In this document: piece by piece, positions 36,608-44,663 of the stretch
How the letters are laid out: each line of letters begins with the position of its first letter
Position numbering within the stretch: position 1 is the first letter of the stretch
Source of the DNA: Faecalibacterium hattorii
GTDB lineage: Bacteria > Bacillota > Clostridia > Oscillospirales > Ruminococcaceae
Length of the DNA stretch: 64,000 nt
NCBI RefSeq assembly: GCF_003287455.1
Contig: NZ_PRLC01000003.1
Location: 149,886 to 213,885, forward strand
Reading direction: 5' to 3'
Position numbers and translations under genes: made by a program
The notes under the pieces: model-generated
Told to the model about the DNA's origin: nothing
What the model saw: the letters and a program-made list of their open reading frames with translations, nothing else
The model's database searches: none

Positions 36608-37930
36608 TTACAGGATTACACTTGCCAACAGGAACGCTACTGCGGCATCCACGACGGCCATAACCAGAGAGGGTAACAGATAGCTGGTGTTGAATACGAA
36701 TTTGCCGATTTTGGTCGTTCCCGCCGTATCAAAAGCGATGGCGGCCAGACTCTCGGAGGCAGCGGGAATCAGGAAGTGTGATCCGATGGTGACCCAGCCA
36801 GCCAGCAACACGGGAGTGCTGATGCCGAGTGCCAAGCCCAGCGGAATCACGATTGCGGTGGTGGAACCCTGCGAAGTAGTGATATTACCCACCAAATAGC
36901 AGGCAATAATGAATACCCAAGGGTACTTATTGGTGAACTGCGAGACCGTCTCGGTCAGGAAGGTGGACTGCGCGCCGATGAAGATATTGACCATCCAGCA
37001 CAGGCCAAGACAGATGACGGCCGCAAACACACCGGACTTAAAAACGGGCATCTCAAGAATAGCATCGGCCTTTTTGTCCATCACAAGACAAATTACCGCA
37101 GCGGCGCAGAGCATGAAGATTTGGATGATGTCGGTCATGCCCATAGTGCTGCCGTCAGCCAAAACAGGACGCAGGGATTTGACCACACCCAGAAGAACGA
37201 CGGCTACCATCGCAACCAAGAAGGCGATGACAGAAATCTTGGACTGCTTGCTGAAAGAAGAGGTGTCGACCACTTTTTCTTCCTTGTGCCCACGCAGTAC
37301 AAGGGTGCCATCGGCAACACGCCGCTGGAACTCGGGGTCATCTGCAAGTTCCTTGCCTCGCTTCATCATAACAAGGCCGGAAGCCAGAGAGCCAAGAAGG
37401 GTAGCAGGAATGACAACCATCAGGACGGTAATCATATCTACGCTGCCCGACTCCTCCAAAAATCCTACCAGCGCGGCGGTAGCGGCGGCAAGCGGAGTGC
37501 CGCAGACCGCATTTTGGCTGGAAACCACAGAAGCGGCAATCGGCCGCTCGGGACGGACGCCGTTCTCGATGGCAATTTCGTTGATGATGGGCAGCAGGCT
37601 CCACAGAATGTGGCCGGTTCCGCAGCAGAAAACAAACAGCCAGCTGATCATGGGCGCCAGAATGGTGATTGATCTAGGATGTTTTCTCAAGATCTTCTCC
37701 GCAAGAGCCACCAGGTACTCAATACCACCCGCAGCCTGCATCGCGCCACCCGCAATAACCACGGCCAGAATAATTCGCAAAACCGTGAGCGGGGGATCCG
37801 ACATGGGTGACTTAAAGATAAATGTAAAGACAAACGCGCCGACCGCACCGGCAAGCGTAAGGAAAACTCCTCCCTTGCGAACGCCCCAGAAGATGAGAAG
37901 GAGCATGATGACAAGCTCAATCCAGAACAT
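36608..37930 (-). CDS. Dcu-family anaerobic transporter (operon gene 1)
   Basis: 440 residues with about 11-12 membrane segments. ELVIMLLLIFWGVRKGG, GAMQAAGGIEYLVALAEKIL, PRSITILAPMISWLFVF, VVSSQNAVCGTPLAAAT, DDPEFQRRVADGTL and the C-terminal FDTAGTTKIGKFVFN line up with DcuA/DcuB (about 433 residues), C4-dicarboxylate exchangers. The Salmonella fructose-asparagine importer FraA is, as I recall, in this family. As first gene of a sugar-conjugate operon it may import an acidic Amadori compound such as fructose-aspartate or -asparagine. The ATG at 37930 follows AAAAAGGAG; longer in-frame starts lack a site. Confidence 0.85.
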   Translation of the reverse strand: MFWIELVIMLLLIFWGVRKGGVFLTLAGAVGAFVFTFIFKSPMSDPPLTVLRIILAVVIAGGAMQAAGGIEYLVALAEKILRKHPRSITILAPMISWLFVFCCGTGHILWSLLPIINEIAIENGVRPERPIAASVVSSQNAVCGTPLAAATAALVGFLEESGSVDMITVLMVVIPATLLGSLASGLVMMKRGKELADDPEFQRRVADGTLVLRGHKEEKVVDTSSFSKQSKISVIAFLVAMVAVVLLGVVKSLRPVLADGSTMGMTDIIQIFMLCAAAVICLVMDKKADAILEMPVFKSGVFAAVICLGLCWMVNIFIGAQSTFLTETVSQFTNKYPWVFIIACYLVGNITTSQGSTTAIVIPLGLALGISTPVLLAGWVTIGSHFLIPAASESLAAIAFDTAGTTKIGKFVFNTSYLLPSLVMAVVDAAVAFLLASVIL

Positions 37931-38108
37931 GATTTTTTCTCCTTTTTCTTTGATTTTTCCCAGCGACCGCATACCCAGCAAGTTCATGACGCTTTCTTTG
38001 CCTGCCGCCCCGGGCCCGTTTCCGTCAGTTTTCATCAGAAAGATGCGCACATTCTCTGTTACAAGCAATCCATCCCGATTTGTCTTTGTATTAGGCATCG
38101 AAATGTTA

Positions 38109-38156
38109 TGCTTTGTATTATGATGCAATAATATAATGCAAGCATCTCCTTGTCAA
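38109..38156 (-). promoter_or_regulatory. Promoter and operator of the minus sugar operon
   Basis: Minus strand TTGACA (38156-38151), 17 bp, TATTAT (38133-38128). TGCTTTGTATTAT (plus-strand letters, 38109-38121) lies at the transcription start region and is repeated exactly at the divergent operon. A leader of about 190 bases precedes the transporter gene. Confidence 0.7.
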
Positions 38157-38285
38157 CAGCATTCCGGCATTTTCGTCAAAACATACTATCAACGCACCAT
38201 TGTTTTGTGAATCACCACCAAATTATTGTATCCTTCTGCCCTCATTTGCTCCCGTTTTGTCTCTTACTTCTGTAATACAAAAAGA

Positions 38286-38318
38286 GAGCGCCCCTGAAAT
38301 TCTGCTTCAGGGACGCTC
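38286..38318. terminator. Terminator of the gntR gene
   Basis: A 13-bp stem with one mismatch, 38286-38298 with 38306-38318. The minus strand continues TCTTTTTG, the plus strand CCTTTTTATTTTT, so it can work both ways. Confidence 0.8.
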
Positions 38319-38372
38319 CCTTTTTATTTTTATACACAGGTACGTCTTTTTGTTGTACTCATCTTTGACAGC

Positions 38373-39086
38373 TCAGACCATGAGCTTAAACTTATCCGCG
38401 ATGCAGAGCTGACGGCCCAGATAGCAGTGTTCCCCGCTCTGATCGTGCACCACGCTCTTGATGGACAGCAACGGGTAGCCCTTTACCACACCCAGATACT
38501 TGGCCTCCTGATGGTTCGCAAACACGATCTCAAGGACTTTATCTGAGCGTGTGAATACGATGCCTGTTTCCTTTCGGATCGTCTCATACAGAGAGGTATT
38601 GGTCAGATCTGCATTGAACAGAAAGAAAAAACTCTCCGGAAATTTGCTGGTCTCCAACATCATCGGTCTGCCGTCCGCAAGGCGCAGACGCTCCACAACC
38701 AGCGTCTGTTCGTCCTTTTTTAGCCCAAGCTGCCCCCGTTCTTCCTCCGTGGGCTGTTCCAGTGTGATCCTGATCGTCTTTGCGCCGGGCTGGTATCCCA
38801 TCATATAACACATATTGGTGTAGCTCAGCACGCCATCCAGCTTTCGCTGGATCTTCTTTTCCGTAACAAACGTGCCCTTGCCGGGCTTGCGCACCAGAAA
38901 TTCTCCCTGAGACAGCTCATCCAGTGCTTTACGCACCGTGACGCGGCTGACCGAATAGCGCTCGCAGAGTTCATTTTCCGTTGGCAGGCGGCTGCCCGGG
39001 GGATACTCGCCCGCATCAATAGCCGCACGCAGTGTTGCGGCGAGCTGTTGAAACAGCGGCGTTGAAATTGTATTATCCAAACTCAT
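38373..39086 (-). CDS. GntR/HutC-family transcription regulator of the sugar island
   Basis: 237 residues. The N-terminal winged helix (PLFQQLAATLRAAIDAGEYPPGSRLPTENELCERYSVSRVTVRKALDEL) is a canonical GntR domain. Residues about 85-235 form a UTRA effector domain (HutC subfamily) with RLRLADGRPMMLETSKFP and EIVFANHQEAKYLGV. FrlR and FraR of known Amadori operons belong to the same subfamily. It lies between two divergent operons and very likely represses both through the shared 13-bp motif; a TTTGTATT core also lies in front of its own gene (39177-39170, minus strand). GGGAGA precedes the ATG at 39086. Confidence 0.88.
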   Translation of the reverse strand: MSLDNTISTPLFQQLAATLRAAIDAGEYPPGSRLPTENELCERYSVSRVTVRKALDELSQGEFLVRKPGKGTFVTEKKIQRKLDGVLSYTNMCYMMGYQPGAKTIRITLEQPTEEERGQLGLKKDEQTLVVERLRLADGRPMMLETSKFPESFFFLFNADLTNTSLYETIRKETGIVFTRSDKVLEIVFANHQEAKYLGVVKGYPLLSIKSVVHDQSGEHCYLGRQLCIADKFKLMV

Positions 39087-39344
39087 GGTATATTCTCCCG
39101 TTCTTATTTTTATCACGAAATACGGTTTATTTTCAATTTACTTTTTTGCGTGCCCCGCAATTATGTTACAATACAAACTTATTATATATAAGTTTTATCC
39201 GTGCGTAAAGAGGAAAAACAAATTTTTTCTCCCTTGCGTCTGTGCAGGGCCGTTTTCCAGCGCCCCCTATTTATATAGGAAGCCCGCCACATTTCGTTTC
39301 GTTCCTTGTAAGAAATGCACAATTTTTTTGTCTTATTTTCGGTA

Positions 39345-39373
39345 TTGACATTTGTATTGCTTTGTATTATCAT
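39345..39373 (+). promoter_or_regulatory. Promoter and operator of the plus sugar operon
   Basis: TTGACA (39345-39350), 17 bp, TATCAT (39368-39373). The spacer and -10 contain TTTGTATTGCTTTGTATTAT, two TTTGTATT units 10 bp apart. The 13-mer at 39358-39370 is identical to that at 38109-38121. A bound repressor would cover the promoter. Confidence 0.8.
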
Positions 39374-39450
39374 CATGGCAAGAAAAGTTCTTCCGGAAAC
39401 CGCCGGAAGAAATCGAGACAGTTTAATATGAAATGCAGGAGGGTAATACA

Positions 39451-40461
39451 ATGCATTACAAGTACACTGACATCAAGGCCATCGTCGCTGAAATTCTGGA
39501 GAACAAGAAGGACGACGGCGGCGTCAAGAACATCTATTTCGTGGGCTGCGGCGGCTCTCTGGGTGCTCTGTACCCTGCAAAGACCTTTATGGAGCGCGAG
39601 AGCCTGACGCTGAAGTCCGGCTGGGTGAGCAGCAACGAGTTCGTCCACAGCACGCCCCGCGATTTCGGCAAGAACTCCATCATCTGCCTTGCCTGCCACA
39701 AGGGCAACACCCCCGAGACCATTGCCGCTGCAAAGCTGGGCAAGGAGATGGGCGCCGCTGTCATCATCCTGACTTGGCTGGAAGAGTCTGAGATCATCGA
39801 GTTCGGCGATTACATCATCCATTACTCCTTCGACGCCAGCCCGGATCACCTCGCCGGTGACATCGACTACGCCGGTGAAAAGACCATGTGCGCCCTGCAG
39901 GTCGCCGTGGAGCTGCTGAATCAGACCGAGGGCTACAGCAACTACGATAAGTTCCAGCAGGGTGCCGGCATGATCACCACCGTGATCCGCAAGGCCCGCG
40001 CTCATGTGGCCCAGCGCGCTCTGGACTTTGCCGAGGAGTACAAGAACGACTCCGTCATCTACACCATGGGCAGCGGTGCAGGCTACGGTGCCGCTTACAT
40101 GGAGAGCATCTGCATCTTCATGGAGATGCAGTGGATCCACTCCGGCACCATCCACACCGGTGAGTTCTTCCATGGCCCCTTCGAGGTCACCGACGCCAAC
40201 ACCCCCTTCGTCATTCAGGTGTCCGAGGGTTCTACCCGTGAGCTGGACGAGCGCTGCCTCAAGTTCCTGCACACCTATGCAAAGCGCATCGAGGTGCTGG
40301 ACGCCAAGGAGCTGGGCCTGTCGGTCATCGATCCCGCTGTCGTGGACTACTTCAACCACTCTCTGTTCAACAATGTCTATCCCATCTACAATCACGCTCT
40401 CGCTGAGACCCGCCAGCATCCGCTGACCACCCGCCGCTATATGTGGAAGGTCGCATACTGA
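39451..40461 (+). CDS. SIS-domain deglycase, FrlB-like
   Basis: 336 residues with two SIS domains. IYFVGCGGSLGALYPAKTF opens the first, CHKGNTPETIAAAKLGKEMGA follows, and the second begins near VIYTMGSGAGYGAAYMES with GEFFHGPFEV carrying the Glu and His used in ring opening and deglycation. FrlB and FraB split 6-phosphofructose-amino acids into glucose-6-phosphate and the amino acid. The next gene, a FrlD-like kinase, would supply the phosphorylated substrate. The start at 39451 is chosen because AGGAGGG lies 8 bases before it. Confidence 0.82.
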   Translation: MHYKYTDIKAIVAEILENKKDDGGVKNIYFVGCGGSLGALYPAKTFMERESLTLKSGWVSSNEFVHSTPRDFGKNSIICLACHKGNTPETIAAAKLGKEMGAAVIILTWLEESEIIEFGDYIIHYSFDASPDHLAGDIDYAGEKTMCALQVAVELLNQTEGYSNYDKFQQGAGMITTVIRKARAHVAQRALDFAEEYKNDSVIYTMGSGAGYGAAYMESICIFMEMQWIHSGTIHTGEFFHGPFEVTDANTPFVIQVSEGSTRELDERCLKFLHTYAKRIEVLDAKELGLSVIDPAVVDYFNHSLFNNVYPIYNHALAETRQHPLTTRRYMWKVAY

Positions 40462-40485
40462 TATAGACGGAAAGGATCTGATACG

Positions 40486-41373
40486 ATGAGCGCAGTCAAG
40501 ATCATCGCCATCGGCGATAATGTGTGCGACAAATACCTTTCCCGTGGGAAGATGTACCCCGGCGGCCAGTGCGTCAACACCTGCGCCTATGCCGCAGCAA
40601 ACGGTGTACCTTCCGCTTATCTGGGCAAGTTTGGCAGCGATGAGGTCGCCGCCTACAACCAGAAGATCCTGCACGAGCTGGGCATCGACACCAGTCACTG
40701 CCGCCATTTTGAGGGCGAAAACGGCTTTGCCATGGTCACGCTCAAGGGCAACGACCGTGTCTTTCTTGGCTCCAACAAGGGCGGCGTCGCCAAGGAGCAC
40801 AGCTTCGACTTCACGCAGGAAGATCTGGAGTACATCAAGGGCTTCAACCTGATCTACACCAACCTCAACAGCTATATCGAAGAGGATCTTCCCTTCCTGC
40901 ACACGGCCGGCGTGCCCATCGCCTATGACTTTTCTACCCGATGGACCGACGCCTATCTGGAAAAGGTCTGCCCCTATGTCACCGTGGCCATCCTGTCCTG
41001 TGCACACCTGAGTGCCGAGGACCGCGCCCGCGAGATGCAGAAGGCCGCCGACCACGGCGTTTCCATCGTGCTGGGCACCATCGGTGAGGACGGCTCCTAT
41101 GTGCTGTACAACGGCAAGACCTACTACGCCTCCGCCGTGCACGCAGATGACGTCATTGATACCATGGGCGCCGGCGACTCCTACTTTGCCGCTTTCCTCT
41201 GCTCGCTGCTGAAGTCTTCCAAGAGCGGCGCTCTGCTGGAAGGCACCGAAGAAGAAAATGTCGCGCATCTGCAGGAAGCCATGCAGATCGGCGCAGCATT
41301 TGCTGCAAAAATGTGCGCCAAGGAAGGCGCCTTCGGCTACGGAACCCCCATCGTGGGCCGCACCGAACTGTAA
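40486..41373 (+). CDS. PfkB-family kinase, FrlD-like (copy 2)
   Basis: 295 residues. IIAIGDNVCDKYLSRGKMYPGGQCVNTCAYA and YDFSTRWTDAYLEKV follow FrlD closely. VIDTMGAGDSYFAAFLC holds the catalytic Asp. About 30 extra residues after that motif (KSSKSGALLEGTEEENVAHLQ) are not usual for FrlD. Together with the preceding deglycase it forms the core kinase-deglycase pair of Amadori breakdown. GGAAAGGATC precedes the ATG. Confidence 0.82.
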   Translation: MSAVKIIAIGDNVCDKYLSRGKMYPGGQCVNTCAYAAANGVPSAYLGKFGSDEVAAYNQKILHELGIDTSHCRHFEGENGFAMVTLKGNDRVFLGSNKGGVAKEHSFDFTQEDLEYIKGFNLIYTNLNSYIEEDLPFLHTAGVPIAYDFSTRWTDAYLEKVCPYVTVAILSCAHLSAEDRAREMQKAADHGVSIVLGTIGEDGSYVLYNGKTYYASAVHADDVIDTMGAGDSYFAAFLCSLLKSSKSGALLEGTEEENVAHLQEAMQIGAAFAAKMCAKEGAFGYGTPIVGRTEL

Positions 41374-41394
41374 AATAAAACAGGAGGCATTATC

Positions 41395-41811
41395 ATGAAA
41401 CCTGATCAGTATGAAAACAATGCGGAAGGCATCCTCTGCGTTTATAAGAATCCCAAATGGCTGGTTTGCATCAAGAACTGGAAGCCCGACAACGACATTG
41501 CCGGCATTGCTCATCTGGAGATCCATCACTCCACCGACGAGCAGTTCATCCTTGCCGCTGGTAAGGCAATCCTCATCACCGCCGAGCGCGAGGGCGGCAG
41601 CTTCAAGAATATCGAGCTGACCCCCATGCAGCAGGGCAAGGTATACAATGTTCCCGCCGAGTGCTGGTTCTACTCCATCACGCAGAAAGACACCAAGGTG
41701 ATCTATGTGCAGGATTCCAACTGCTCTATGGAAAACAGTGACCTTGCCGACCTGACCGCTGCTCAGATCGCCGACATTCAGGAGCGTGCACGCAAGATCC
41801 TCGCAGAGTGA
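41395..41811 (+). CDS. Small cupin-like protein
   Basis: 138 residues. AGIAHLEIHHSTDEQFILAAGKAILITAE and VYNVPAECWFYSITQKDTKVIYVQD give a cupin-type beta-barrel pattern with His-His and Glu possibly binding a metal. Such small proteins occur beside fructosamine-type operons, but no activity is known to me. It might be a sugar mutarotase or isomerase. AGGAGG precedes the ATG and it is 21 bases from the kinase gene. Confidence 0.65.
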   Translation: MKPDQYENNAEGILCVYKNPKWLVCIKNWKPDNDIAGIAHLEIHHSTDEQFILAAGKAILITAEREGGSFKNIELTPMQQGKVYNVPAECWFYSITQKDTKVIYVQDSNCSMENSDLADLTAAQIADIQERARKILAE

Positions 41812-41824
41812 AAAGGAGCTTTTT

Positions 41825-42487
41825 ATGCCGATCCGATGCGTCCTCTTTGACTTTGACGGCGTGATCGCCGATACCGAGGAACGGAACGCCGACTATCTTG
41901 CCTCTGCTCTTGCGCATTTCGGGGTCCGGCTGACCGAAGAGGATCGAAGCGCACTGGTGGGCATCAATGATTCTTCTCTGCTTGAGGCACTGCTGAAGCG
42001 GGCAGAAACGCCGGTCACTCTGGAGCAGCTACAGGCCGAACGCACACGCCGCGGCAACTACTACGAAAACGGTGCCGACCTGCACACGCAGCCCGGTCTG
42101 CGGGAGTTTCTCTCTGCGCTTCGTGCACAGGGTATTCTCACCGGCGTAGTCTCCTCTACCCGGTCACAGCTCATTCTGACCGCGCTCGACCGCTTACATC
42201 TGGTCTCACAGTTCGATGTGGTGGTCTGTGGCGACATGGTCACTCGGCGCAAGCCCGATCCGGAACCTTATCTGCGGGCAGCGCAGCTTCTGGGGCTTGC
42301 CCCCGGCGATTGTCTGGTCATCGAAGACTCTCCCACAGGCATCCGTGCCGGAAAAGCCGCCGGCTGTACCGTGCTGGGCTATACCGGCAGCTCCATCCGT
42401 CAGGACGTCTCTGCGGCAGATTTCGCCCTTTCTGATTTTCATCTTTACCGACAAATCCCACTTTTTCAGAATCTTTCTCCGTTCTGA
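41825..42487 (+). CDS. HAD-superfamily sugar phosphatase
   Basis: 220 residues. CVLFDFDGVIADTEERNADYL (motif I), GVVSSTR (II), RRKPDPEPYL (III Lys) and CLVIEDSPTGIRAGKAAG (IV) are all intact, subfamily IA. It could dephosphorylate a dead-end sugar phosphate of the pathway. AAAAGGAG lies 6 bases before the ATG at 41825; the longer frame starting in the cupin gene is not supported. It is last in the operon and followed by a terminator. Confidence 0.85.
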   Translation: MPIRCVLFDFDGVIADTEERNADYLASALAHFGVRLTEEDRSALVGINDSSLLEALLKRAETPVTLEQLQAERTRRGNYYENGADLHTQPGLREFLSALRAQGILTGVVSSTRSQLILTALDRLHLVSQFDVVVCGDMVTRRKPDPEPYLRAAQLLGLAPGDCLVIEDSPTGIRAGKAAGCTVLGYTGSSIRQDVSAADFALSDFHLYRQIPLFQNLSPF

Positions 42488-42496
42488 ATTTATGAC

Positions 42497-42536
42497 AAAA
42501 CAGACCAAACCGATACAAATAGGTTTGGTCTGTTTT
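42497..42536 (+). terminator. Terminator of the plus sugar operon
   Basis: A perfect 15-bp stem, 42497-42511 with 42522-42536, followed by TTC. It ends the sugar island. Confidence 0.88.
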
Positions 42537-42540
42537 TCAT

Positions 42541-42743
42541 TTAAGCTGCTCCGCTCCGTGCAGGAGACCCGCCACCGCAGCAGCGTTTCTCCTATAAGGC
42601 GCAGGGCAAATGATCAGCCTCCATGACGGCTCTTTTGGAATTGCTGAAGGATGCCGACCCGGAAATGAAGGAAAAGCTGCGCCTGGCTCTGCTCACCTGA
42701 TGCAAAAAAGGGCACTGATTGCAATGCAATACAGCGCCCTACA
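42541..42743. other. Junction between sugar island and mobile region; possible gene scraps
   Basis: About 200 bases without a convincing gene. A 25-codon frame at 42623-42700 (MTALLELLKDADPEMKEKLR..., amphipathic helix) may be a remnant of a small accessory protein. A hairpin at 42710-42739 (GGGC.CTG.TTGCA arms) followed on the minus strand by six T is a good terminator for the recombinase gene. Confidence 0.45.
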
Positions 42744-44465
42744 TCATCGGACATGGATAACACCGACCGTGCAAAAACCGTGCACCCATGGCTTACAAAA
42801 CAAAAAAGCCATGAAATCTTTCGATCTACAGCTTCCACGGTAGACATTCCTACGCGTTGGAACCCGCGGGCTAAGCAACAGCCCACTGGGCTGATTGCTT
42901 GCGGCGCTATGCGCCGCCGCCCTGTTCGAGCCCCTTCCATCGCGCGAACAAAAAAGAAAAACCAGTACACAATGTGTACTGGTTTTTCTTGGTGCAGGAA
43001 TGCAATCCAAATCCGAACCATTTCCCTCGGATGCAACTTCCGTCGCTTCTCCAAAAGTCACGGTCTGTGTCCCTTCTTTATAGTTGAAGGTTATCAAAAC
43101 CTTATCATCGTACAGGTAAATCGAATTGATGAACGTGTCCACCAGTGCCTGCCGCTGGTCTTTCTGATTCATGTTGAGTTTACGGAACCGCAGCAGCCAA
43201 AAGCGAATGAACTCCTCCGTGACCTTGGGCTTTGCCAGCTTTTCTTCTGCAATGCGGGCTTCAAGCTCACGCTTGGTTTCTTCCAGTTGCTCCAACCGCT
43301 CCTTGGTGGAACTGGTCAGGATTCCAGCCTGAATCGCATTCAGCATATTCTGGATACCCGATTCCGCATCCCGGAGCTGCTTTTCATAAAGAGGAATGTT
43401 GGTGTTTTCCTTGTTTTGCAGTTCCATCACCTTGGCGATGATGGACTCCATAGCGGCATCGTCTTTTACAAGCTGCATGGTCTGGTTAACCACAAGATCT
43501 TCCAGCCACTGTTTACGGACAGTTTTCTTCTTGCAGCCCTTCTTCTTTTTGGCCGTGGCACATTTATAGTAGCGGTGGACTTCTCCCGTCCGGCTTGTGC
43601 CGCTTTCGCCAAACATCAGCGCACCGCAGCAACCACAGTGCAGCTTGGTTGTCAGCAGGTAATCGTCCTCTGCCTTTCTTCGGGCAGGGGCTTTCTTGTT
43701 TTTGGCAATCTTTTCCTGCACATCATCGAACAGTTCCAGCGGCACGATGGGCGGAATCGCATCCGGCACGACCACATCCCGGAATTTCAGTTCTCCGATA
43801 TAACGCCGGTTTTTGAGCATGTGCTCCACGCTGTTGTAAGTAAATTCGCCTCCGACCGGGTTCTTGATGCCGTTTTCATTCAGCCAGTCCCGAATCTCTT
43901 TCATCGTGAGGCCATCCCGATACTTCGTGAACGATTCCAGCACGAAAGGGGAGGCAAGCGGGTCGATGTGAAATTTCCGCTCGGAATCCAGCGTATATCC
44001 AAACGTTCCACGACCACCGTTGCAGCGGCCTTTCAGGATGTTCTCTGTCTGTCCACGGACAACCTTTTCGGCAAGGTCGGCAGAGTAGTATTCTGCATAG
44101 CCCTCCAGAACCGATTCCAGAATGATACCCTCTGGCCCCTCGGAGATGATCTCCGTAGCCGACATGAGCTTGACACCGTTCTTCTTCAGCTGGGTCTTAT
44201 ACCGGGCACTGTCGTAGCGATTCCGGGCAAAGCGGTCAAGTTTCCAGACCAGAACAATATCAAACAGCTTCTTGTCGCTGTCCTTTATCATCTGTTGGAA
44301 TTGAGGGCGATTATCCGTCTTGGCAGAGATGGCGCGGTCAATGTAGTGCTTGACGATAGTGATGTCATTCTTTTCGGCATAGGCCGTGCATTCACGAATC
44401 TGGCCTTCGATGGATTCTTCGCGCTGGTTATCACTGGAATAGCGGGCGTAGATCACAGCGGTCAT
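42744..44465 (-). CDS. Large serine recombinase (resolvase/recombinase with zinc-ribbon) with unusual C-terminal tail
   Basis: 573 residues. The catalytic resolvase domain starts TAVIYARYSSDNQREESIEGQ (catalytic Ser near residue 9), with VWKLDRFARNRYDSARYK. The recombinase domain follows (GRCNGGRGTFGYTLD ... GLTMKEIRDWLNENGI), then a zinc ribbon (LHCGCCGALMFGESG ... YYKC) and a coiled coil (about 340-410). Such proteins integrate and excise mobile elements. After about residue 475 the frame runs through a perfect terminator-like palindrome (42956-42988) and a cloverleaf-like repeat, adding about 80 residues that look non-protein (RGSNRAAAHSAASNQPSG). The start at 44465 follows AGAGAGG. Confidence 0.85.
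   Translation of the reverse strand: MTAVIYARYSSDNQREESIEGQIRECTAYAEKNDITIVKHYIDRAISAKTDNRPQFQQMIKDSDKKLFDIVLVWKLDRFARNRYDSARYKTQLKKNGVKLMSATEIISEGPEGIILESVLEGYAEYYSADLAEKVVRGQTENILKGRCNGGRGTFGYTLDSERKFHIDPLASPFVLESFTKYRDGLTMKEIRDWLNENGIKNPVGGEFTYNSVEHMLKNRRYIGELKFRDVVVPDAIPPIVPLELFDDVQEKIAKNKKAPARRKAEDDYLLTTKLHCGCCGALMFGESGTSRTGEVHRYYKCATAKKKKGCKKKTVRKQWLEDLVVNQTMQLVKDDAAMESIIAKVMELQNKENTNIPLYEKQLRDAESGIQNMLNAIQAGILTSSTKERLEQLEETKRELEARIAEEKLAKPKVTEEFIRFWLLRFRKLNMNQKDQRQALVDTFINSIYLYDDKVLITFNYKEGTQTVTFGEATEVASEGNGSDLDCIPAPRKTSTHCVLVFLFCSRDGRGSNRAAAHSAASNQPSGLLLSPRVPTRRNVYRGSCRSKDFMAFLFCKPWVHGFCTVGVIHVR
42854..42943. repeat. Cloverleaf-like structured repeat with tRNA-like end
   Basis: GCGTTGGAA (42854-42862) pairs with TTCCATCGC (42935-42943). 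Inside are hairpins CAGCCCACTGGGCTG (42879-42893) and GCGGCGCTATGCGCCGC (42901-42917). The end GTTCGAGCCCCTTCCATCGC (42924-42943) matches the T-arm and acceptor end of the tRNA-Arg fragment at 55259-55240 (minus) at 19 of 20 bases. It is not a functional tRNA: no anticodon arm is seen. Confidence 0.5.
42956..42988 (-). terminator. Perfect 16-bp palindrome inside the recombinase 3' end
   Basis: 42956-42971 pairs with 42973-42988. On the minus strand it is followed by a run of T, so it looks like the original terminator of the recombinase gene although the reading frame continues through it. Confidence 0.65.
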
Positions 44466-44602
44466 GGCAAGCACCTCTCTTTACACGTCATTGAACGGTG
44501 GAGCGTTCTTTCAAAGCACTGTTTCGTATAATGTATATACCATGTTTTGATGGAGAAATCAAGACTTTTTATTATCTTCAGTTTTTCTTTTTGAACAATT
44601 GA

Positions 44603-44644
44603 CCCAACAGCCACCCCTCTCGTTGAAATGAGGTGACTGTTGGG
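44603..44644 (-). terminator. Possible terminator of the agr-linked operon
   Basis: CCCAACAG-x-CACC pairs with GGTG-x-CTGTTGGG, about 20 bases after the last operon stop at 44664. The T-run is weak. Confidence 0.5.
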
Positions 44645-44663
44645 CCGACTTGCTCGGATTCCT

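Noticed and set aside
39373..41529. 718-codon open frame antisense to the deglycase and kinase genes
   Set aside because: Shadow frame; the plus-strand genes have ribosome sites, promoter and family motifs.
42854..42947. Functional tRNA gene
   Set aside because: The closing stem and T-arm-like end are present but no seven-base anticodon loop or D-arm can be drawn.
42753..44531. 592-codon plus-strand frame opposite the recombinase
   Set aside because: The minus frame carries all recombinase motifs; the plus frame has none.
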